Assembly: GCF_016464425.1 (NCBI RefSeq) | Contig: NZ_JADDKQ010000010.1 | Location: 209,205-273,204 of the forward strand | Direction of reading: 5' to 3' | Length of the DNA stretch: 64,000 nucleotides | DNA from: Actinotalea solisilvae | Lineage (GTDB): Bacteria > Actinomycetota > Actinomycetes > Actinomycetales > Cellulomonadaceae | Shown here: positions 1 to 9,757 of the stretch, in pieces | Position numbering within the stretch: position 1 is the stretch's first letter | Layout of the letters: the number at the start of each line of letters is the position of its first letter | Position numbers and translations under genes: made by a program | The notes under the pieces: generated by a model | What the model was told of the DNA's origin: nothing | The model's database searches: none | The model's input: only the letters and a program-made list of their open reading frames with translations

Positions 1-2
1 TG

Positions 3-389
3 CCCGAGCAGCTCGCGGCGGGTGCCGAGGGCGACGGCGCACCCCACGTCAACGGCGCGCTGACGATCGGCGAGAACATCGGCGACCTCGGCGGCCTGTC
101 GATCGGCCTCAAGGCCTACCGGATCGCGCTCGGGCGCCCGCTCGACGAGGCGCCGGTGATCGACGGGTTCACGGGCGTCCAGCGGGTGCTGCTCGGTTGG
201 GCGCAGGTGTGGCAGCAGAAGATCCGCGACGAGGAGCTCGTGCGGCGCCTCGCCACGGACCCGCACTCACCGACCGAGTTCCGCTGCAACGCGGTGCTGC
301 GCAACGTCGACGAGTTCTACACCGCGTACGACGTCGCCCCCGGGGACGCGCTGTACCTGGCGCCCGAGGAGCGCGTGCGCATCTGGTGA
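3..389 (+). CDS. M13 family metallopeptidase, C-terminal fragment (5' end outside window)
   Basis: Open from the left edge; the visible 128 residues are the C-terminus of a neprilysin/PepO-type zinc endopeptidase. The segment ENIGDLGG matches the M13 block that supplies the third zinc ligand (Glu) and the conserved Asp four residues later. The HExxH helix must lie upstream, outside the window. The remainder (IDGFTGVQRVLLGWAQVW... FRCNAVLRNVDEFYTAY...) follows the family to its end, and the protein closes on VRIW where many M13 enzymes have CxxW. Actinobacterial members usually hydrolyse peptides in the cytosol or cell envelope; location cannot be judged without the N-terminus. A perfect hairpin follows at once. 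Confidence 0.9.
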   Translation, partial: PEQLAAGAEGDGAPHVNGALTIGENIGDLGGLSIGLKAYRIALGRPLDEAPVIDGFTGVQRVLLGWAQVWQQKIRDEELVRRLATDPHSPTEFRCNAVLRNVDEFYTAYDVAPGDALYLAPEERVRIW

Positions 390-394
390 GTGCG

Positions 395-436
395 TGACGG
401 GGCGGGCCGGTCCGAGGGGGCCGGCCCGCCCCGTCA
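395..436. terminator. Bidirectional hairpin terminator
   Basis: A perfect 16-bp inverted repeat (395-410 with 421-436) and a 10-nt loop lie between the convergent M13 peptidase and the Cys-rich protein gene. There is no T-tract, as is usual for intrinsic terminators in high-GC actinobacteria. Confidence 0.8.
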
Positions 437-453
437 TGCTCGGGGACGACGGC

Positions 454-1032
454 TCAGAAGAACTGCGTCCCGGCGCGCGCGAGGGAGAAGCCCGACCCCG
501 TCGGGTTGTGGCGGCAGAACACGCCGTTCCTCGAGCTGAGGCACGTCATCTCGCCGATCGTCGACCCGCCGCCGTAGTCGAGCACCGGCGTGCCCGCGGG
601 CGCCGCAGCGGGCGCTCCGTCGACGCACGCGAAGGCGGGCTCCGCGCCCGCGGTGACGGTGAGCACGTTGCCGACCGTGCCCGTGCAGCCCTCGGGCACC
701 GCGGGGGGCGTGAAGCTGAACTCGAGGATGGTGCAGGTCGCCGAGGTGTCGGTCATCTCGCACCAGATGTTGCCGCTCGGGAGCACGAACGCGGGCAGCG
801 CCTCGGACTCCTCGGGCTCCTCGGGCGCCGACGGCTCGGGCGTCGTCTCGGGCTCGGCCGACGTCTCGACGGGGGCCGGGACCTGCGCGTCGGGCGTGCC
901 CGTCCCGCCCTGCGACATCGCGAGCAGGACGAAGAACGTCACGACGAGGATGACGTCCACGACGAGGAACGTCGTCAGCCCGGGGCCGAGACCCAGGCGG
1001 GCCACGCCCGCAGCGGGCGAACGGTCCGCCAT
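454..1032 (-). CDS. Membrane-anchored/secreted Cys-rich protein, DUF6636-like
   Basis: 192 residues. Residues ~1-18 are cytosolic, ~19-40 form one hydrophobic helix (TTFLVVDVILVVTFFVLLA), ~45-75 are a Pro/Glu/Thr-rich linker, and the rest is an extracytoplasmic domain with six cysteines (PSGNIWC, ATCTI, PEGC, FACV, MTCLS, VFCRH) that probably form three disulfides. The opening PSGNIxC and closing GxxCRHxxTGxGF resemble the actinobacterial DUF6636 domain; that name is from memory and uncertain. No enzymatic motif is visible. The start ATG directly precedes the TM segment. It lies downstream of the FAD oxidoreductase on the same strand with a ~150-nt gap, so it may have its own promoter. Confidence 0.75.
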   Translation of the reverse strand: MADRSPAAGVARLGLGPGLTTFLVVDVILVVTFFVLLAMSQGGTGTPDAQVPAPVETSAEPETTPEPSAPEEPEESEALPAFVLPSGNIWCEMTDTSATCTILEFSFTPPAVPEGCTGTVGNVLTVTAGAEPAFACVDGAPAAAPAGTPVLDYGGGSTIGEMTCLSSRNGVFCRHNPTGSGFSLARAGTQFF

Positions 1033-1183
1033 CGCTCTCCTCGTCGTCTCGTCCGGCAGGTGCTGCGCGTCCCGTGACGTGCGCTGCGGCTCGTCCGAGA
1101 CGGTCGGCGCCCGCGGGCGGCCGACACGGCAGCATGGCACGGCCGTCCGGGTGAACGCGAGGCGACCGCCGTCCCGGCGGACG

Positions 1184-2788
1184 TCAGGTGTACGCGCCCG
1201 CGCCCTTGAGGAGGGCCATCGCCGCGGACCGTCCCGGGATGCCGCTGACCCCACCCCCGCGCCGCGCACCGGCGCCGGCGAGCAGCACGCGCGGGTGCTC
1301 GGTCGCGACGCCCCAGCGCTGCTCGGGCGACGTCGCTTCGGCGCCGTCGGGCAGCCACGGCCAGGACAGGTCGCGATGGAAGATGTGGCCGCCCGGCAGG
1401 CCGACGTCGCCCTCGAGGTCGACCGGGGACCGTGCCTCGAGGCACGGGCGCCCCTCGGCGTCGAGCGCGAGGCAGTCCTCGATCGGCTCGCCGAGCACCG
1501 CGTCGAGCGAGCGCAGCGTCGCCTCGAGCGCGCGGGCCCGCGCGCCCTCGGGGTCCTCGCGGAAGAGGCGCGCGGGCATGTGCAGGCCGAAGAGCGTGAG
1601 CGTGTGGTGCCCGGTGGCACGCAGGCCCTCGCCGAGGATCGTCGGGTCGGTGAGCGTGTGGCAGTAGATCTCCGACGGCGGCGTCGTGGGCATCTCGCCC
1701 GCCGCGGCCTCGCGGTAGGCCCGCTCGAGCTGGTCGTAGCCCTCGTTGACGTGGAACGTCCCCGCGAACGCGGCGGCGGGGTCGACGAGCGGGTCGCGCA
1801 GCCGCGGCAGGCGCGTGAGCAGCATGTTGACCTTGAGCTGCGCGCCTTCGGGCGCGGGGCCGGTCGGCGCGACGCCCAGCAGCCGGTCGAGCTCGGCGGG
1901 TGCGCAGCCCGCGACGGCGTGCGCGGCCGCGGTGCGGTGCTCGACGCCGTCGTCGTCGGACCAGACGACCTCGACGCCGTCCGCGCCCGGGTGCAGCGCC
2001 GTGACGCGGCTGCGCACCGCGAGGTGCGCCCCGGCAGCGCGCGCGGCCCCGGAGAGCGCCGCGACCACGGCGCCCATGCCGCCCACGGGCACGTCCCAGT
2101 CACCCGTGCCGCCGCCGATGACGTGGTAGAGGTAGCAGCGGTTCTGGATGAGCGAGGCGTCGTGCGCGCGCGCGAACGTGCCGATGAGCGCGTCGGTGAG
2201 GACGACGCCGCGCACGAGGTCGTGGCCCACGGACCGCTCGACGAGCTCTCCGAGCGGCGCGTCGACGAGGTCCGCCCACCACGGCCCGAGCGCGGCGCGC
2301 GCCTCGTCCGCCGTCGGCAGCGGGCCCGTGACCGTGGGGAAGAGCGTGCGCGCGAGCTCGCCCGTGCGCTCGCCGAGCGCGCGCCAGCGGTCGACGTCGT
2401 CGGCGGCGCCCACGCGCGCGAAGGAGGCCGCGGTCGCGGCGGCGTCGCCCGTGTCGACGAGCAGCCCGCGGGCCGGGTCGTCCGGCACGGGGGTGTAGGA
2501 GGACACGCGGCGGCGGCGCAGCGTGAGGTCGAGGCCGAGCTCGTCGCGCACGGCGCGCGGCATGAGCGAGACGAGGTAGGAGTAGCGCGACAGGCGCGCG
2601 TCGACGCCCGGGAACGCCTGGGCCGAGACGGTGGCCCCGCCGAGGTGGTCGGCGGCCTCGAGCAGCAGCACGCTGCGACCCGCGCGCGCGAGGTAGGCGG
2701 CGGTGGTGAGGGCGTTGTGCCCTCCCCCCACCACGACGACGTCGTACCGGGCGGCGGGGCTCGTCTGCACCTGCCGACCGTACGACAC
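1184..2788 (-). CDS. FAD/NAD(P)-dependent oxidoreductase, phytoene-desaturase/PYROXD2-like
   Basis: About 534 residues. The N-terminal dinucleotide-binding motif VVVVGGGHNALTTAAYLARA (~residues 15-34), followed by LLLEAADHLGGAT, is the FAD-binding Rossmann fold of the phytoene desaturase/amine-oxidase superfamily. The RYSYLVSLMP block resembles the PYROXD2 branch more than carotenoid desaturases. The C-terminal GAGARRGGGVSGIPG block is the usual second FAD-contact segment. No carotenoid genes are nearby, so the substrate is unknown. Start is uncertain: GTG 2788 and GTG 2770 are in frame and neither has a strong ribosome-binding site. Flanked by a hairpin on the amylase side. Confidence 0.85.
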   Translation of the reverse strand: MSYGRQVQTSPAARYDVVVVGGGHNALTTAAYLARAGRSVLLLEAADHLGGATVSAQAFPGVDARLSRYSYLVSLMPRAVRDELGLDLTLRRRRVSSYTPVPDDPARGLLVDTGDAAATAASFARVGAADDVDRWRALGERTGELARTLFPTVTGPLPTADEARAALGPWWADLVDAPLGELVERSVGHDLVRGVVLTDALIGTFARAHDASLIQNRCYLYHVIGGGTGDWDVPVGGMGAVVAALSGAARAAGAHLAVRSRVTALHPGADGVEVVWSDDDGVEHRTAAAHAVAGCAPAELDRLLGVAPTGPAPEGAQLKVNMLLTRLPRLRDPLVDPAAAFAGTFHVNEGYDQLERAYREAAAGEMPTTPPSEIYCHTLTDPTILGEGLRATGHHTLTLFGLHMPARLFREDPEGARARALEATLRSLDAVLGEPIEDCLALDAEGRPCLEARSPVDLEGDVGLPGGHIFHRDLSWPWLPDGAEATSPEQRWGVATEHPRVLLAGAGARRGGGVSGIPGRSAAMALLKGAGAYT

Positions 2789-2810
2789 GGCCGTGTGCGA
2801 CCGTGGGAGG

Positions 2811-2851
2811 GCGAGGGGTGGGCGCGCGCTCCAGGGCAGCCCACCCCTCGC
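2811..2851 (-). terminator. Hairpin terminator downstream of alpha-amylase
   Basis: Inverted repeat of 12 bp (2811-2822 with 2840-2851), 17-nt loop, 15 nt past the amylase stop codon and upstream of the FAD oxidoreductase. Confidence 0.7.
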
Positions 2852-2865
2852 CCGATCAGGGACTC

Positions 2866-4743
2866 CTAGCCGCGCCAGGAGTCGGTCAGGGTGAGCACGC
2901 CGCTCGCGGGCACGGTCGCGGTGCGGTTCGCGCCGCTCTCCCAGACCACCGCCCCCGAGCCGTCGACCCGCACGTACTTGTACTGGACGGTCGTGCCCGC
3001 GGGCAGCGCCACGGAGGCACGCCAGACCGGGTACGTCGCCGACGAGAGCGCGACGCCCGCGGCCGGGCTCCACGCGCCGAGCGACGGGTGGTCGCCGACG
3101 ACGCGGATGTTCTGGCCCCAGGTCGTCGTGGCGTTGACGCCGAAGGAGACGGAGGCGACGGCGCCGTCGTCCCCGCCGCCGTTCCCGGTGTCTCCGCCGC
3201 CGGTGCCGCCGCCGGAGCGCGCACCGACGTGGATCGCGAGCGCGTCGTTCGCGCCGACACTCGCGGTGAACGTGCCGTCCGCGGCGACGGTGACGGTCGC
3301 GCCCGAGCAGCCGGTCGCCGTCGGGCCGCCGTTGACGACGTCGCAGTAGGTGCCCGCGGGCAGGTTCGTCGCGAAGGTCCGGCTCAGCGTGCCGCCCTCC
3401 TTGTTGATGACGGCGTAGCCCTGGGCGCCGCGGCCGAAGGCGATCTGGTTGTTGCCGTTGGTCCACCAGCGCACGACGGGCGCGCCGTTCGTCGCGTTGT
3501 GGAAGCCGACCATGTTCCGGATCGGGCGCCAGTCGTGCTGGCACCGCCAGCCGTTCGCGTAGCAGGTCGCGTCACGCACGCTGCCGTCGCCCTCGAGCGG
3601 GGCGCCGGCGTCCTTGTCGGTGAAGGAGTAGCCCGAGTGGACGGCCGGCGAGCCGTACGGCCAGGCGAGCATGAAGACGTTCGCGAGCGTGTACGTCGAG
3701 CCGTAGGTCTGGTTGAGGGACTCGCCGTTGCGCTCGGTGTCGTGGTTGTCGACGAACACGCCGGCGCTGCCGGACGGGAGCATGCCCCACGACTGGCCGA
3801 AGTCCGACAGGTACGCGAGCCGCTCGTTCGTGAACACGCGCTTGAGGTTGCGGGCGTAGTCGAACTCGTGGACGTCGCCGATGCCCGTGTACTCCGAGTC
3901 CTGGACCGGCTCACCGGCCGCGCCGATGACCTCCTGGACCACGTAGACGCTCGGGTCCGTGAGGCGCGAGCGGATGTTCGCGAGGTCCGTCGCCGGGATG
4001 TGCTTGGCGGCGTCGACCCGGAAGCCGCGCACGCCCAGCGAGATGAGGTCGTTGAGGTAGCCCGCGATGCGGCCGCGCACGTAGTCCGAGCCGGTGCGCA
4101 GGTCCGCGAGGTTGACGAGGTTGCAGTGCTGGACCTCCCACCGGTCGCCGTAGTTGGCGATGTCGCGACGGCAGTCGTTGAAGTCCTGGCTCTGGTAGAT
4201 GCCGGGGTAGGTGTAGTGCTGGAAGGTCGAGCCGGCGAACCCGGTACCGCCCGCCGACTGGCCGCTCATGTGGTTGATGACGACGTCAGCGATGACGTCC
4301 ACGCCCGCGGCGCGGCACGTCTGCACCATCGAGGCGAACTCGGCGCGGGTGCCGAGCTTGGACTCGATGCGGTACGAGACGGGCTGGTACGACGTCCACC
4401 ACTGGCTGCCGCGCACGTGCTCCTGCGGCGGCGAGACCTGCACCCAGCCGTAGCCGGCCGGGCCGAGGACGTTCGTGCACTCGCGCGCGACGGAGTTCCA
4501 CGTCCACTGGAAGAGGACGGCGGTGACGTCCTTGGTGCCGGGCGGCTGAGGGGCGGCGGGCGAGGCGGTCGGCACGAGCGTCGCGAGCACCGCGACGAGC
4601 ACGGCGACGACGGTCGAGGCGAGACCGCGGCGCCGGGAGCCGGCGGGGCGAGCGATGCGGGCGATGGTGGTGGGGGCGGCGTCGCCCCGGTGGGTCCTGC
4701 GGGTCGTGCGATGTCCGATGACGAAAGCCAACGGTGTCCCCAT
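2866..4743 (-). CDS. Secreted alpha-amylase, GH13 with C-terminal CBM20
   Basis: 625 residues. An arginine-rich N-terminus and a hydrophobic segment ([18 protein letters not shown]) before SPAAPQ form an export signal. The GH13 blocks are in order: [10 protein letters not shown] (~149-158), GFRVDAAKH (~240-248, nucleophile Asp), QEVIG (~270, acid/base Glu) and FVDNHDTE (~330, transition-state Asp). A Gly-rich linker (~505-525) leads to a starch-binding CBM20 (~528-625: [15 protein letters not shown]..., [17 protein letters not shown]). It hydrolyses alpha-1,4-glucan outside the cell; MalQ at 9757-11892 could handle the resulting maltodextrins. A repeat-rich region just upstream (4814-4857) looks like an operator. 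The long N-terminus suggests the true start could lie slightly downstream. Confidence 0.95.
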   Translation of the reverse strand: MGTPLAFVIGHRTTRRTHRGDAAPTTIARIARPAGSRRRGLASTVVAVLVAVLATLVPTASPAAPQPPGTKDVTAVLFQWTWNSVARECTNVLGPAGYGWVQVSPPQEHVRGSQWWTSYQPVSYRIESKLGTRAEFASMVQTCRAAGVDVIADVVINHMSGQSAGGTGFAGSTFQHYTYPGIYQSQDFNDCRRDIANYGDRWEVQHCNLVNLADLRTGSDYVRGRIAGYLNDLISLGVRGFRVDAAKHIPATDLANIRSRLTDPSVYVVQEVIGAAGEPVQDSEYTGIGDVHEFDYARNLKRVFTNERLAYLSDFGQSWGMLPSGSAGVFVDNHDTERNGESLNQTYGSTYTLANVFMLAWPYGSPAVHSGYSFTDKDAGAPLEGDGSVRDATCYANGWRCQHDWRPIRNMVGFHNATNGAPVVRWWTNGNNQIAFGRGAQGYAVINKEGGTLSRTFATNLPAGTYCDVVNGGPTATGCSGATVTVAADGTFTASVGANDALAIHVGARSGGGTGGGDTGNGGGDDGAVASVSFGVNATTTWGQNIRVVGDHPSLGAWSPAAGVALSSATYPVWRASVALPAGTTVQYKYVRVDGSGAVVWESGANRTATVPASGVLTLTDSWRG

Positions 4744-4813
4744 TCGGTTCTGGCCGGGCCGGGGCCCGGACGGCCGGTCGCCACGGCTGTGTGACGACCT
4801 CGAGTGGAGCGCG

Positions 4814-4857
4814 CTGCAACGGACTGCAACAAGTCCGCAACTTCCCTGGAAGTTTGC
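4814..4857 (-). promoter_or_regulatory. Candidate operator region of the alpha-amylase gene
   Basis: Contains two direct copies of CTGCAAC (4814-4820, 4824-4830) and a palindrome with 7-bp arms AACTTCC/GGAAGTT (4839-4854) that extends imperfectly into flanking GCAA/TTGC. Direct repeats of TGCAA type upstream of streptomycete amylase and maltose genes are sites for LacI-family MalR-type repressors; assignment here is inference from resemblance. No LacI regulator gene is in the window. Confidence 0.45.
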
Positions 4858-4872
4858 AGAGTAGACACGCGA

Positions 4873-4968
4873 GGCCCGCCGCGCAACGGCACGGCGGGCC
4901 CCGATCCCCTCGCGAACTGGAGCGTCGCGGCCCCGACACGCGGGCGTGTCGGGCGCGAACGCTCCAGT
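4873..4968 (-). terminator. Double hairpin downstream of the DsbA-like gene
   Basis: Two consecutive structures. The first is a 9-bp stem (4873-4881 with 4892-4900). The second, larger one spans 4916-4968, with outer arms ACTGGAGCGT/ACGCTCCAGT and an inner 9-bp stem CCCGACACG/CGTGTCGGG. It begins 16 nt after the stop codon of the DsbA-like gene and separates it from the amylase promoter. Confidence 0.7.
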
Positions 4969-4983
4969 CTGCGGGTGAGGTGG

Positions 4984-5658
4984 TCAGTCGAAGATCGGGC
5001 CGTCCTTGCGGCTGCGCTTGAGCTCGTAGAAGCCGGGGACGCCGGTGACCAGGACGAAGCCGTCCCAGAGGCGGCCCGCGTCCTCGCCCTTCGGCGCGGG
5101 CGTCATCACCGGGCCGAAGAACGCGGTCCCGTTGATCGCGACCACGGGCGTGCCGACGTCGTCGCCCACGAGGTCGATCGCGCGCTGGTGGGAGGCGCGC
5201 AGCTCCGCGTCGTGCTCGTCCGACGACGCCGCCTCGATGAGCTCGGCGGGCAGACCGACCTCGGCGAGCGCCTCCGCGACGACGGCCAGGCGCTCGTCCT
5301 TGCGGCCGCCCGGGTGCAGGCGCGTGCCGATGGCGTCGTAGAGGGGCTTGACGACGGCGTCGCCGTGGGCGAGGCGGGCCGCGGTGACCACGCGGACCGG
5401 ACCCCACGCGTCGTCCATCGAGCGGCGGTAGTCCGCGGGCAGGTCGCGGCCCTCGTTGAGCACCGCGAGGCTCATGACGTGCCAGCGCACCTCGACGTCG
5501 CGCACCTGCTCGACCTCGGTCATCCACCGCGACGTCATCCAGGCCCACGGGCAGACGGGGTCGAACCAGAAGTCGGCGGTCGCGCGGGGCGCTGTGGTGT
5601 CGCCCGCCGCGGCGGTCGTCGGCTCCGTGGTGGTCGCGGGCTCGGTCGTCGTCGTCAT
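4984..5658 (-). CDS. DsbA-family oxidoreductase, Rv2466c-like (mycothiol-dependent type), single active-site Cys
   Basis: 224 residues. After a Thr-rich N-terminus the thioredoxin-fold/DsbA core begins at [17 protein letters not shown] (~29-45) and stays close to mycobacterial Rv2466c, including [34 protein letters not shown] and the ending PIFD. Rv2466c is a mycothiol-dependent reductase with a CPWC active site. Here the second cysteine is Ala (C36-P-W-A39), which leaves a monothiol centre. That suits mixed-disulfide chemistry with mycothiol but not intramolecular disulfide exchange. Start chosen at ATG 5658, preceded by GGAGGAG. The gene is divergent from pepN. Confidence 0.88.
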   Translation of the reverse strand: MTTTTEPATTTEPTTAAAGDTTAPRATADFWFDPVCPWAWMTSRWMTEVEQVRDVEVRWHVMSLAVLNEGRDLPADYRRSMDDAWGPVRVVTAARLAHGDAVVKPLYDAIGTRLHPGGRKDERLAVVAEALAEVGLPAELIEAASSDEHDAELRASHQRAIDLVGDDVGTPVVAINGTAFFGPVMTPAPKGEDAGRLWDGFVLVTGVPGFYELKRSRKDGPIFD

Positions 5659-5878
5659 GCGTCTCCTCCGGGGGCTCGTCGGCTGGCGGGCGGACCTCGG
5701 TCCGCCTCCCGGCAACCCTGCCCAGCCGCAGGTCATTCCGCGACCGCGCGCGAGGCACGGGAATCCGCGGCGTGCCACGTCCCGCCGGATGAGAGGATCA
5801 CCCGCAGCAACCGCGTCCCCCCGACCTACCGGTCCCCGCCCGGCCCACGACGGCCCGAGCCCGCGAAGGAGCACCACC

Positions 5879-8464
<2,586 letters not shown>

Positions 8465-8536
8465 CCCCGGCGGGCAGCCCGCCCCCCACACCCGAACCCG
8501 TCCGCCCGCCCCTCGGCGCCATCACACGGCCCCCGA

Positions 8537-8632
8537 GCGCGGAGCCACGTGCCCTCGCGCGGAGCCCCGTGCCGCGAGTGCGGAGCGCCGTGCCCGGACA
8601 CGCCGGTGAGTCGTGGCACGACGCTCCGCGCT
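8537..8632. repeat. Short intergenic repeat cluster: three direct and one inverted ~17-bp copies
   Basis: Three tandem copies of GCGCGGAGCcacGTGCC-like sequence at 8537-8553, 8557-8573 and 8578-8594 (period 20-21 bp), and one inverted copy at about 8616-8632. All lie between the convergent pepN and P-loop genes. The inverted copy can pair with any direct copy, so the cluster may also act as a terminator. Confidence 0.6.
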
Positions 8633-8680
8633 CGGTGGGGGTGGGGGGTGGGGATGGGCGTGCGGGAGTGGGGCGCGCGG

Positions 8681-9757
8681 TCAGGGCGGGAGGGTGTCGA
8701 GCCAGCGGTCGGCGGCTCCCGGTGACGTGAGGTGGACCCAGTGGGGGCCGCGGAGGAGCGCGAACCGTCGACGGCGCTCGGCGTGCGTGCGCCAGGCCCA
8801 GAGCACGATGTTGTCCTCGGGCCGGCGCCGGAACATGCCGGTCCAGGGCTCGCGGTTGCCGTTCCAGAGCTCGCGCCGCGTCACCGCGCGCACCACCGTG
8901 CGCCGCACCACGCGACCCATGACGACGCGACGCGGGTAGTCGAGCCAGACCACGACGTCGGCGTCGTCGAGCAGCGGCCCGATCCGGGCCTGGTAGTTGC
9001 CGTCGACGACCCAGCCGTCCGGCGCGGACGCGACGAACGCGCTGACCGCCGCCCGGAACTCCTCGTCGGACGCCGGCTGCCAGCCCGCCCGGTGGAAGAC
9101 CGCGTCCAGCTCGAGGTGGGGCAGCCCCAGCCGGCGCGCGACCGCCGCGGCGAACGTCGTCTTCCCCGTGCCGGACGTGCCCAGCACGCGGACCCGGCGC
9201 GGTTGCACCCGCACCCGCTCGCCCGGCTCCGGGACCCAGGTCGCGGCCGCGCGTGGCGTGAGGCGGAGCCACCGCTCGGGGTCCCGCGCGGCGAGCGCGG
9301 CCCACCGGCGCCGGTCGCCGGCGTGGTGCCGCACCGCCCACCCCAGGACGCGCGCCTCGGCGCCACGACGCCAGCCCGCGCGCGGGCGGACGACCCGCGC
9401 GAGCAGGATCCACACGGTCCGCCGCAGCGGCGCGTCGACCCACAGGACGACGTCGGCGTCGGCGTAGCGCAGGCCGACCTCGTGCGCGTCGTCGCCGTCC
9501 ACGACCCAGCCGTCGGGCGCCTCCGCGAGCGCGCGCCCGCACGCGGCACGGAACTGCTCGGGCGTGGCGACGCCGCCGCCGGGGCGCCGGACCAGGGAGT
9601 CCACCTCGACCAGGGGCACGCGGAGCAGCTCGGCCGTGCGGCCCGCCAGGTGCGTCTTGCCCGCGCCCTCGGGCCCGACGACGCGGACGCGGCGGGACGG
9701 GGTCGGCGCGGAGGGCCGGCCGGGCGGGCCCGCCGCGTGCGGCTCGTGCTGCGGCAT
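8681..9757 (-). CDS. Tandem P-loop NTPase/kinase-like protein (two adenylate-kinase-type domains)
   Basis: 358 residues made of two related P-loop domains. Domain 1 (~20-120) has Walker A GPEGAGKTHLA; domain 2 (~175-350) has GTSGTGKTTFA. Both then share a parallel order: LELDAVF/LVEVDSLV, EEFRAAV/EQFRAAC, APDGWVVDG and DADVV(L)W(V/L)D. This layout is like FlaR/topology-modulation-type adenylate-kinase relatives, which are normally single-domain. Domain 1 lacks the C-terminal lid region seen in domain 2 (NREPWTGMFRRRPEDNIVLW). The substrate is unknown. The ATG overlaps the malQ stop as TGATG, so translation is coupled. Confidence 0.8.
   Translation of the reverse strand: MPQHEPHAAGPPGRPSAPTPSRRVRVVGPEGAGKTHLAGRTAELLRVPLVEVDSLVRRPGGGVATPEQFRAACGRALAEAPDGWVVDGDDAHEVGLRYADADVVLWVDAPLRRTVWILLARVVRPRAGWRRGAEARVLGWAVRHHAGDRRRWAALAARDPERWLRLTPRAAATWVPEPGERVRVQPRRVRVLGTSGTGKTTFAAAVARRLGLPHLELDAVFHRAGWQPASDEEFRAAVSAFVASAPDGWVVDGNYQARIGPLLDDADVVVWLDYPRRVVMGRVVRRTVVRAVTRRELWNGNREPWTGMFRRRPEDNIVLWAWRTHAERRRRFALLRGPHWVHLTSPGAADRWLDTLPP

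Noticed and set aside
454..2844. Long antisense/shadow open frames of 700-1600 codons on both strands, e.g. opposite the GTPases and the S9 peptidase
   Set aside because: High GC keeps stop codons rare in all frames. These translate to Arg/Ala/Pro/Gly-rich low-complexity chains with no motifs, and overlap genes with clear domains.
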